Source: Arcticibacter eurypsychrophilus (GTDB lineage Bacteria > Bacteroidota > Bacteroidia > Sphingobacteriales > Sphingobacteriaceae). From it: DNA of 64,000 bases. A model generated the notes under the pieces. The model saw only the letters and a program-made list of their open reading frames with translations. It did not search any database and was not told the DNA's origin. A program made the translations under genes and the position numbers. The DNA lies in the NCBI RefSeq assembly GCF_001730525.1, contig NZ_MDFN01000020.1, positions 32,824 through 96,823 on the forward strand, given 5' to 3'. Of the stretch, positions 53,050 to 60,244 are shown one piece after another; position 1 is the stretch's first letter; the number at the start of each line of letters is the position of its first letter.

Positions 53050-53408
53050 GGCTTTTTAGTTTTAATGAGTGTTAATATTTCTGAAAATTCTTCTTCTGAA
53101 AGATTCTGTTCCTTGGCGAAAAAGGCAAGCATCCGCGGATAGGAATTGTCGAAATATTGATTTACTACATCTTTAAGGGCAAATTTCTGGTAATCTTCTT
53201 TGCTAACCATAGGGTAGTAACAAAACATATTGCCGACGATTTCATGATTTAAAAATCCTTTTTCTTCAAGAATCTTAACCATCGTAGCTACACTATTATA
53301 ATGGGGTTTCGGATCGGGCAGCAATGGGATGATGTCTCTTATAAATGCTTTTCCGACTTCCCAAAAAACCTGCATAATCTGTTCTTCTCTTTTTGCTAAT
53401 TTGACCAT
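53046..53408 (-). CDS. BlaI/MecI/CopY family repressor
   Basis: This 120-residue BlaI-type winged-helix repressor shows REEQIMQVFWEVG (first helix), YNSVATMVKILEEKGFL (recognition helix and wing) and a C-terminal dimer region that is the usual cleavage area. ATG 53408 is preferred; a GTG lies one codon upstream. It is the first gene of the operon with the M56 sensor. Dyad sequences lie over its promoter at 53428-53471. BlaI proteins repress their own operon until the sensor is triggered. Confidence 0.92.
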   Translation of the reverse strand: MVKLAKREEQIMQVFWEVGKAFIRDIIPLLPDPKPHYNSVATMVKILEEKGFLNHEIVGNMFCYYPMVSKEDYQKFALKDVVNQYFDNSYPRMLAFFAKEQNLSEEEFSEILTLIKTKKP

Positions 53409-53427
53409 CACGCTAATTATTGATATA

Positions 53428-53471
53428 CAAATGTAATACTAATAGACTAATAGTAAAACTAATTGATTAGT
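53428..53471 (-). promoter_or_regulatory. BlaI promoter and operator
   Basis: TACATTTG (minus strand, 53435-53428) is a full -7 box match 19 bases from the ATG. Beside it lie two dyads: TACTA-N9-TAGTA (53437-53455) and ACTAAT-TG-ATTAGT (53458-53471). TACTA/TAGTA-type dyads resemble known BlaI/MecI operators (TACA/TGTA types). Confidence 0.6.
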
Positions 53472-53964
53472 AGATATGTAACAATATTGATACAATTGTA
53501 ATCTATTTATTTGATTTAAAAGGAATTGAATATTAAGGAAATACCTGAATGATGCTTATGAGTACCAAAAAGCAGGTGCTCTGATATTACAACATGGATA
53601 ATTTAAAAAGTAAAAACACTTAAAAAATTCTTTGTCATTTAAAGTTGACATTGAAAACCTTTCGTTTTTCAACTATTATAAATTTGCGAAATAGACTGGC
53701 ATGTTTATGCTTAAAAGGGCTATAATTTTCACTTAATTCTCAATTTGTTTTCTTTGAGAGCGGAGAAGGTGCGGAGAAGCTGAAGATAAAGTGCAGATCA
53801 ATTAACAAGTAGACAATAGCTGTCTCGATATTAAAAAGGAACTGATTGTTGGCTAAATTGCGGATTGCTATATTTCGAATTTACAAAAAAGACTTGGTAA
53901 TCATTTGAAATCTGCCTGGCTTTATTAAATGGTACACTGGATTATATTTTCTTAATTAAGATGT
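53472..53964. other. Gene-poor gap
   Basis: These 493 AT-rich bases have no credible gene, RNA or terminator. Only very short open frames are present. It separates the blaI operon from the PAS gene. Confidence 0.5.
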
Positions 53965-54591
53965 CTATGGGCTTGCTTTTTTGATAATTCCTTTAATTAC
54001 ATTGTCTAATTGGTCGCTGCTTTCCTCTAGCATGGATAATATAGAGCTAAGATTAGAGCCTAGATCCATGTTTTTCATAATGCTAACCAGTCCCATGATA
54101 TTAGCCAAAGGTGCTCTTACAATGTGGGATTGTTCAAAGGCAATAGCATTCAGCATCTCGTTTTTACTTTCTAACGCTTTTCCTATAGTTAAAACCTGAT
54201 TCTTTGCATTTGTAAATTCGGTGATGTCATAACCCAGACAAAATACACCGGTAGGTTCTCCACTTTCAATCATTAATGTGAATTCCCATTGCGTAACAAT
54301 ATAACCTCCTTCTCCATCATGTTTACGCAATGTAGCCGGAAAAAGCTTTCCAGGTTCAACATAACATTTCATGCCTACTTCTTCGCATATTTTAGTATCC
54401 TCAGGATGCATAGTAATGTAATAAGGGTGTCCGACTAAATCTGATTGTATAAAATTGAAACGGTTAGCATAATGATTGTTGACGTAGCTGTAATTGCCAT
54501 TATTATCTGCGCAAATGATATAGTAAAACTTGGAATTATGAAGTAGGTCCTTAGTGGCTTGGAGGTCAAATGCAGCATGGATAGCACTCAT
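53965..54591 (-). CDS. PAS protein with HisKA-like helix, no ATPase domain
   Basis: This is a 208-residue cytoplasmic protein. A PAS domain covers about residues 22-132 (YIICADNNGNYSYVNNHY, then FCLGYDITEF). A second part (about 135-205) looks like a histidine-kinase dimerisation helix: NEMLNAIAFEQSHIVRAPLANIMGLV. It has histidine in the usual phosphoacceptor position (SHIVRAPL) and a trailing helix. The gene stops there; no HATPase domain follows. It may be a sensor that is phosphorylated by or inhibits another kinase, or a degenerate kinase. The gene stands alone. Confidence 0.8.
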   Translation of the reverse strand: MSAIHAAFDLQATKDLLHNSKFYYIICADNNGNYSYVNNHYANRFNFIQSDLVGHPYYITMHPEDTKICEEVGMKCYVEPGKLFPATLRKHDGEGGYIVTQWEFTLMIESGEPTGVFCLGYDITEFTNAKNQVLTIGKALESKNEMLNAIAFEQSHIVRAPLANIMGLVSIMKNMDLGSNLSSILSMLEESSDQLDNVIKGIIKKASP

Positions 54592-54796
54592 TATACAAGC
54601 TTAATCATTTTTGAGATTATTATTTAGTCAAATGAATATGTTTAAAAAATTAGCACATTAAGAAATGTAATTAGCTAAGATCTAATGTTTTGGGATTGTA
54701 ACCTTTTTGTTATGTGTTGATAAAAAATAAAATTAAGTTATCAAGTAGTTGTGTGTCAACGTGATTGTTAAGTTTTCTGAATTTAAGTCTAAGTGG

Positions 54797-55576
54797 CTAT
54801 GTAGCTATAACTAGCTTTTGAGCAAACATTTCACTTAGCCTTTGATACAAATCCGGATGTTTATCTTGTAAACGATCGGGCTTTTCGAAGAAATACTCTG
54901 CTGCTACAGCTAAAAATTCCGCTTCATTGGTTAAGGCATAAGGGTTTATATCCGATTTTCCGGTTTCTATATGATGCATTTCCTGGTGCATCATCTTGAG
55001 CCAGGGAAGAGCGTAGTCATAGGTCATCAGTTGCTCAGGAACCCCATCAGTCGATCCGTCCGCTTTATCCAGCAGGTGCACAAATTCATGAATAGCCGCA
55101 TTCTCTTTGCCAGACGACTTAGAAAATCCTCTAATCAAAGCTTCTCTTGATAAGAGCATTTGTCCATTCATATACCCTGATCCTACCATGCCCATAATAT
55201 TGCGACTTTCGCCTTCAAACTGAAACTCGCCATTAAAGGTATCGGGATAGAGGATCACGTTCGTTAGGTTTTTATAACGCCATTCTTTAAAGCCGAAAAT
55301 GGGGATTACGGCACTCGAAGCAATCAGCGTACGATCCAGATCAGTGATTTCAGTACCTACCCCTTCAATGCGTACGGCTTTTAAAAACTCTTGAACCATG
55401 GTCTCAAAGGAGGCCTGTCCGCTTTGATCCAGCTTTTGAAAGTAGGCAACATGTTCGGCCAACAAATCCTTATAATTAGCGGTCGGCAATTCAGGAGCTT
55501 CAGCTAGCGCTTTTTTTCTGAATATAAAAAAAGCGACAATTGCCAATAGAAAAAGAAGAGAAAAGATGATGGCCAT
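54797..55576 (-). CDS. Zinc-dependent peptidase (M90, MtfA-like)
   Basis: This is a 259-residue M90-family protein related to MtfA (Mlc titration factor). The N-terminus is a membrane helix (about 2-20). The catalytic HEFVH motif is in AIHEFVHLLDKADGS near residue 163, and the downstream glutamate is in NEAEFLAVAAEYFFE. The length and pattern are family-typical. In E. coli MtfA regulates the glucose PTS; here the role is unknown. A hypothetical gene ends 11 bases upstream on the same strand. Confidence 0.86.
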   Translation of the reverse strand: MAIIFSLLFLLAIVAFFIFRKKALAEAPELPTANYKDLLAEHVAYFQKLDQSGQASFETMVQEFLKAVRIEGVGTEITDLDRTLIASSAVIPIFGFKEWRYKNLTNVILYPDTFNGEFQFEGESRNIMGMVGSGYMNGQMLLSREALIRGFSKSSGKENAAIHEFVHLLDKADGSTDGVPEQLMTYDYALPWLKMMHQEMHHIETGKSDINPYALTNEAEFLAVAAEYFFEKPDRLQDKHPDLYQRLSEMFAQKLVIAT

Positions 55577-55587
55577 GGTTCAAAGTA

Positions 55588-55887
55588 TTAAGAGGTCAAT
55601 AAAGATTCCAGTTGACTCGCAATTGCTTTTAATAGATCAATGTCGATTTTTTTTCCATCTTTTTCTAAATGACCCTGACTGATCAATGCCCGGTAGTGGC
55701 GCTCTTCATCAGGCTCAAAAGAGATAAGAAGATCATTTACCAAAACTTCAATTTTATGTAAGTAGCCGGTTTGAACTAAACGGGCCTCGAATTCAAGTTC
55801 ATTTCCCTGATAATTGACCGGTATATAAAAAGAATCATCCATAGAAATTTGTGCTGATTTTGAAGGTTTAAATATAAATGATTTCAA
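55588..55887 (-). CDS. Hypothetical protein
   Basis: This 99-residue cytoplasmic protein is small and acidic, with predicted beta-strand text in the middle (YHKIEVLVNDLLISFEPDEE-like) and a C-terminal helix (LLKAIASQLESLL). I do not recognise the family. It lies 11 bases upstream of the M90 peptidase gene on the same strand and is likely co-transcribed. An alternative start is ATG 55842 (residue 16). Confidence 0.6.
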   Translation of the reverse strand: MKSFIFKPSKSAQISMDDSFYIPVNYQGNELEFEARLVQTGYLHKIEVLVNDLLISFEPDEERHYRALISQGHLEKDGKKIDIDLLKAIASQLESLLTS

Positions 55888-56039
55888 TGCATTTATGGGA
55901 TTAATATTATCAAACGTCTTTGGAGTTTAATAATATTCTCCAGGTTTTAAGGATTATCAAGAATCCTGATGTTCCTGCAGCCATCAACAAGAATCCTGAT
56001 GTTTACTACAGTCTTGATATAAATATTAAATTTTACATT

Positions 56040-56076
56040 CAAACCATGGAATTATAATCCATGGATTGTAATTTTG
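56040..56076 (+). promoter_or_regulatory. MarR operator and -7 box
   Basis: An inverted repeat, 56040-56050 and 56058-56068 (10 of 11 bases, 7-base spacer), surrounds the ATG at 56061 and is followed by TAATTTTG (56069-56076), a -7 box match. If used, translation starts at ATG 56082. This is a plausible MarR autoregulation site. Confidence 0.45.
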
Positions 56077-56081
56077 AGTCA

Positions 56082-56528
56082 ATGGATATCGAGAACGAAT
56101 TACACCATCATTTCATCAATCCACAACAAAAGGTTGCGACGAATATTATATTCACTTCTAACTGGATTTTGAATAAAATAGCGGTTGCGTTGAAGCCTAC
56201 AGGACTGTCTCTTCAGCAGTTTAATGTGTTGAGCATTTTACATGGACAGCAAAATCAAACTGCTACGGTTAACTTAATTAAGGATCGTTTAATTGACAGG
56301 ATGCCCAATGTATCGCGTTTATTGAACAAACTCATGGAAAAGGGGTTGATAGAAAAAACGCGGAATGTGCAGGATCAACGGGTCGTTTATATCAAATTAA
56401 CTGTAAAAGGACTTTTGTTAAAAGATCAGGCTCGCGTAATTATTGATCAGGGCATAATTGAACTCAACAATGAAGAGTCGGATGTATTGAATACACTTTT
56501 AGAAAAAGTAAGGAAAGAGAAAACTTAA
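56082..56528 (+). CDS. MarR family regulator
   Basis: This 148-residue MarR-type winged-helix regulator shows LSLQQFNVLSILHGQ, the recognition region DRMPNVSRLLNKLMEKGLIEK and the wing RVVYIKLTVKG. It is first in a run of three oxidoreductase and stress genes on the same strand (56572-59448), the likely targets. MarR proteins often sense reactive phenolics, quinones or oxidants; no redox cysteine is visible in the 56082 form. ATG 56082 is preferred over 56061, which lies within a palindrome. Confidence 0.88.
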   Translation: MDIENELHHHFINPQQKVATNIIFTSNWILNKIAVALKPTGLSLQQFNVLSILHGQQNQTATVNLIKDRLIDRMPNVSRLLNKLMEKGLIEKTRNVQDQRVVYIKLTVKGLLLKDQARVIIDQGIIELNNEESDVLNTLLEKVRKEKT

Positions 56529-56571
56529 TTAATCTTTGCATGGATCAGATCTGTGAAATAAAACTATAATC

Positions 56572-57573
56572 ATGAATAAAATAATTTTATTAGATAAAAG
56601 GCCGGTTGGTAAGGTGAGCTTAAACGACTTTAAATTTGTACAAGAGGAAATTCCGCAACCTATGGAAGGCGAAATCCTTTTAAAAACATTATACGTGTCT
56701 GTAGATCCTTATTTAAGGGGAAGAATGAATGATTCAAAGTCCTATGTGCCGCCTTTTCAGCTTCATGAGCCCATAGAATCAGGCATTGTAGCAAAGGTTG
56801 TACAAACCAATAATGCGGCATTTAAAGAAGGTGACATTGTTTCGGGTAGTTTAAAATGGCAACAATATCAGGTTTCCAAAGGTGTTGGTTTGAACAAAAT
56901 TGAGGATGATGGAACTAGTTTGACTGCCTACCTGGGCATATTAGGAATGACAGGATTGACTGCTTATTGTGGACTTTTAGAGATAGGAAAGCCAAAGGCT
57001 GGTGAAACTTTAGTTGTATCAGGAGCAGCTGGAGCAGTAGGAAGTGTAGTTGGTCAGATAGGTAAACTGTTGGGCTGCAAAGTAGTTGGTATAGCAGGAA
57101 CAGATGAGAAAGTGGAGATGCTTAAGTCTGAATTTCATTTTGATGGAGCTATAAATTATAAAACTACACCTGATTTGAAAAAAGCAATTCAAGATGCTTG
57201 TCCGGATGGAGTAGATATTTACTTTGATAACGTTGGTGCTGAAATATCGGATGCCGTATTAGTAAACATCAACAAATTTGCAAGAATCCCGGTTTGCGGA
57301 GCTATATCTCTTTATAATGGAGACAATTCATCTAATGGGCTACGTGTATCCTCTGTCCTGCTATCGAAATCTGCGTTGATGCAGGGTTTTATTGTATCTA
57401 ATTATGCTGATAAATTTCCAGCGGCAATAAAACAATTGACGGCATGGGTAAAGGAAGGAAAGCTAATTTCTTCAGAAACGATTGAACAAGGGTTTGATCA
57501 TATCCCTCAGGCTTTCCTTGACTTGTTCGACGGAAAAAATAAAGGTAAAATGATTGTTGATTGTACGAATTAA
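56572..57573 (+). CDS. NADP-dependent oxidoreductase (CurA/PTGR type)
   Basis: This is a 333-residue medium-chain dehydrogenase/reductase without the zinc motif, of the leukotriene B4/curcumin reductase type (CurA/PTGR). The signature is VSVDPYLRGRM near residue 45, with VVSGAAGAVGSVVGQIGK (NADPH-binding glycine motif, about 144-161) and YFDNVGAEISDAVL. Such enzymes reduce activated carbon-carbon double bonds of enones and quinones. It is second in the MarR-led set, 43 bases after it. Confidence 0.88.
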   Translation: MNKIILLDKRPVGKVSLNDFKFVQEEIPQPMEGEILLKTLYVSVDPYLRGRMNDSKSYVPPFQLHEPIESGIVAKVVQTNNAAFKEGDIVSGSLKWQQYQVSKGVGLNKIEDDGTSLTAYLGILGMTGLTAYCGLLEIGKPKAGETLVVSGAAGAVGSVVGQIGKLLGCKVVGIAGTDEKVEMLKSEFHFDGAINYKTTPDLKKAIQDACPDGVDIYFDNVGAEISDAVLVNINKFARIPVCGAISLYNGDNSSNGLRVSSVLLSKSALMQGFIVSNYADKFPAAIKQLTAWVKEGKLISSETIEQGFDHIPQAFLDLFDGKNKGKMIVDCTN

Positions 57574-57585
57574 TAAAAATAAGAT

Positions 57586-58746
57586 ATGTTAAATTTTGAA
57601 TTTAAGAATCCAACTAAGATACTCTTTGGTAAAGGGCAGATATCAAATTTGGCTAAAGAAATACCTCAGAACGCTAAAATATTAATGTTGTATGGGGGAG
57701 GAAGTATTAAGAAAAATGGGATCTATGAAAAGGTGAAAGAGGCGTTGACAGGATTTACTGTTGTTGAGTTCGGGGGCATTCCAGCTAATCCCGAATACGC
57801 GGTTTTAATGGAGGCACTTCAAATTATCAAGGAGCAGGATATTACCTACTTGCTGGCTGTAGGTGGTGGTTCTGTAATTGATGGTACTAAGTTTTTATCA
57901 TCAGCCGCTTTATATGAAGGTGATAACCCTTGGGATATTTTAACCAATAGTATTAAAACGGAGAAGGGAATGCCTTTCGGTACCGTGTTGACTTTGCCGG
58001 CAACGGCATCGGAAATGAATTCAGGTGCTGTAATTACGCGTGCGGAAACACAGGAGAAGTTTGCTATGGGAGGTCCGGGGTTATTTCCTCAGTTCTCTAT
58101 CCTTGACCCAGAAGTGGTGCAATCTATTCCGAAACGTCAGTTGGTAAATGGGATTACGGATGCCTTTACGCATGTTCTGGAGCAGTATATGACCTATCCA
58201 GCTCATGCTGATTTGCAGGATCGGTTTGCTGAAGGTATTATGTTAACGCTTATTGAGGTTGGTCCGGAAGTGATTAAAAATCCTTCAGATTACGATGCGG
58301 CTTCTAATTTTATGTGGAGTTGCACCATGGCACTAAACGGATTAATTCAAAAAGGAGTTCCTACAGATTGGGCTGTACATGCAATGGGTCACGAGTTAAC
58401 CGCGCTTTTTGGTATCGATCATGCCCGTACACTTGCTATAATAGCACCAAATCATTACCGGTATAATTTTGAGTCTAAAAAGGAAAAGCTGGCTCAATAT
58501 GGTAAGCGCATTTGGGGAATTACTACTGGATCGACAGAAGAAATTGCAGAAGCAGCTATTGTGAAGACTGAGGAATTTTTTCATGCTATGGAAATTAAGA
58601 CTACCCTTTCTGCTTATACCGATAGTTTTGACGGTACAGCAGCTAAGATTGCAAAGCGATTTACAGATCGCGGCTGGTTGGGTTTAGGGGAGCATAAAAA
58701 CCTTAAACCTTCGGATGTAGAACAGATCATTGAAATGAGTTACTAA
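57586..58746 (+). CDS. Iron-containing alcohol dehydrogenase (YqhD-like)
   Basis: This is a 386-residue group III iron-containing alcohol dehydrogenase of the YqhD/BdhA type, NADPH-dependent aldehyde reductase. The GGGSVIDGTKFLSS cofactor motif lies near residue 94. The metal-site regions are GITDAFTHVLEQYM (about 190) and HAMGHELTALFGIDHARTL (about 265-284), with the Asp and three His ligands. The length is normal. YqhD family members reduce short-chain and lipid-derived aldehydes such as methylglyoxal and acrolein. It starts 12 bases after the CurA-like gene. Confidence 0.92.
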   Translation: MLNFEFKNPTKILFGKGQISNLAKEIPQNAKILMLYGGGSIKKNGIYEKVKEALTGFTVVEFGGIPANPEYAVLMEALQIIKEQDITYLLAVGGGSVIDGTKFLSSAALYEGDNPWDILTNSIKTEKGMPFGTVLTLPATASEMNSGAVITRAETQEKFAMGGPGLFPQFSILDPEVVQSIPKRQLVNGITDAFTHVLEQYMTYPAHADLQDRFAEGIMLTLIEVGPEVIKNPSDYDAASNFMWSCTMALNGLIQKGVPTDWAVHAMGHELTALFGIDHARTLAIIAPNHYRYNFESKKEKLAQYGKRIWGITTGSTEEIAEAAIVKTEEFFHAMEIKTTLSAYTDSFDGTAAKIAKRFTDRGWLGLGEHKNLKPSDVEQIIEMSY

Positions 58747-58764
58747 AAACAAAGGAGAAAGAAT

Positions 58765-59448
58765 ATGAAAGTATTAATGGTATTAACGTCACATAGTGAC
58801 CTTGGCAATACGGGTGAAAAGACAGGTTTCTGGATTGAAGAGTTTGCGGCTCCATATTATGTTCTGTCTGATGCAGGAGTAGCGGTAACGATTGCCTCTC
58901 CAAAAGGGGGACAGCCACCTATTGATCCTAAAAGTGCATCTCCTGATGCACAAACTCCTGCTACTATCCGCTTTGATCAGGATCAGGATTTAAAGAGTAA
59001 ATTAGCTGCAACACATGTTCTTTCTGAGCTGAATGAGGGTGATTATGATGCTGTTTTCTATCCCGGCGGACATGGTCCTTTATGGGATTTGGCAAATGAT
59101 GCAGATTCCATTGCTCTGATTGAAGCATTCTATAAAAATAATAAACCGGTTGCTTTAGTATGTCATGCACCTGGTGCATTGATTAAGGTAAAAGCACCAA
59201 ATGGTGATCCTTTAGTTAAAGGGAAAGAGGTAACTGGTTTTTCAAATACAGAGGAAGAGGCGGTACAATTGACTAAAATAGTGCCTTTTCTACTCGAAGA
59301 TGAGATGAAAAAGTTAGGCGGACATTACAGTAAAGGACCAGATTGGGGAGTTTATGTGAAGAAGGACGGGCTTTTAATTACAGGACAGAACCCGGCATCG
59401 TCAGAAGAGGCAGCTCAACTGCTTTTAGAAACTTTAAAAGAGAAATAA
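58765..59448 (+). CDS. DJ-1/PfpI family (class I glutamine amidotransferase-like) protein
   Basis: This 227-residue protein has the DJ-1/PfpI fold, in the Hsp31-like group. The nucleophile Cys is in VALVCHAPGAL (about residue 134), with the upstream catalytic Glu in WIEEFAAPYY and the PGGHGPLWDL turn. Relatives are chaperones, glyoxalase III-like or deglycase enzymes acting on methylglyoxal adducts. It ends the MarR-controlled set; all three products fit aldehyde and electrophile defence. A terminator follows. Confidence 0.88.
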   Translation: MKVLMVLTSHSDLGNTGEKTGFWIEEFAAPYYVLSDAGVAVTIASPKGGQPPIDPKSASPDAQTPATIRFDQDQDLKSKLAATHVLSELNEGDYDAVFYPGGHGPLWDLANDADSIALIEAFYKNNKPVALVCHAPGALIKVKAPNGDPLVKGKEVTGFSNTEEEAVQLTKIVPFLLEDEMKKLGGHYSKGPDWGVYVKKDGLLITGQNPASSEEAAQLLLETLKEK

Positions 59449-59466
59449 AATATTAAATATCCTGAT

Positions 59467-59494
59467 AGGCTGGAAGACATCTTCCGGCCTTTTA
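59467..59494 (+). terminator. Intrinsic terminator
   Basis: The arms AGGCTGGAAGA and TCTTCCGGCCT (one wobble) are followed by a short T-run, ending the MarR-led set. Confidence 0.85.
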
Positions 59495-59536
59495 CTATTT
59501 ACCTAGGTACAAATAAAAAATGTTCAAATTTGTAGC

Positions 59537-60244
59537 ATGTCCAAAGGAGTGCTTTTTCTTATACCAGTACCGTTAGCTGATGAATCGGCTGAACAGGTGA
59601 TCCCTGCAACACAGGTACCTCTCATCAACCGTCTTAAAACCTACATTGTAGAGAATGAAAAAACTGCACGTAAATGGTTAAAGGCAATGGGACTGAAGAC
59701 CCCCCAAAGTGAATTAGTACTTTACCCCTATGGTAAGCATGCTGAAAAGAATGATTTCAGTGCCTTTTTTAAAGAACTGGAATCAGGGGAAGATGTAGGG
59801 TTGATGAGTGAGGCAGGATGTCCCGCTGTTGCTGACCCTGGTTCGGATATTGTTGCAGAAGCACATCGCAGGGGCATAAAAGTTGTTCCATTGGTAGGAC
59901 CAAGTTCGATTTTGCTGGCGCTGATGGCTTCGGGGTTTAATGGTCAGAACTTTGTCTTTCATGGATATCTTCCAATTGATAAAGGGGAAAGGGCTCACCG
60001 TATAAAGGAACTGGAGGCAGTTTCAGAGCGATTGCATCAAACGCAGATCTTTATTGAAACTCCATTTCGCAATAATCAGTTGCTTGAAGAGGTACTTCGC
60101 TCCTGTTCTGCTAAAACACGACTCTGTGTGGCCGTTAATCTGACTGCAGAAAATGAGCAGATAATTTCTCTTCCTGTAGAACAATGGCGTAAAAAAACGG
60201 TTGACTTTCATAAAATACCAGCGATTTTTCTATTACTTAAATGA
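59537..60244 (+). CDS. RsmI-like tetrapyrrole methylase family SAM methyltransferase
   Basis: This is a 235-residue SAM-dependent methyltransferase of the TP_methylase fold, closest to a short RsmI-like Bacteroidota group. The GLMSEAGCPAVADPGSDIVAEA stretch (split around ADPGS, about 93-114) and VVPLVGPSSILLALMASG are the family motifs. RsmI methylates 16S rRNA C1402, but this protein lacks the usual N-terminal LYVVATPIGN form, having FLIPVPLAD. Its rRNA role is therefore inferred. It overlaps the monooxygenase gene by ATGA. Confidence 0.82.
   Translation: MSKGVLFLIPVPLADESAEQVIPATQVPLINRLKTYIVENEKTARKWLKAMGLKTPQSELVLYPYGKHAEKNDFSAFFKELESGEDVGLMSEAGCPAVADPGSDIVAEAHRRGIKVVPLVGPSSILLALMASGFNGQNFVFHGYLPIDKGERAHRIKELEAVSERLHQTQIFIETPFRNNQLLEEVLRSCSAKTRLCVAVNLTAENEQIISLPVEQWRKKTVDFHKIPAIFLLLK

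Noticed and set aside
53472..53964. Possible small RNA or short gene in the gap
   Set aside because: No hairpin with a T-run, no conserved RNA motif and only tiny open frames were found.
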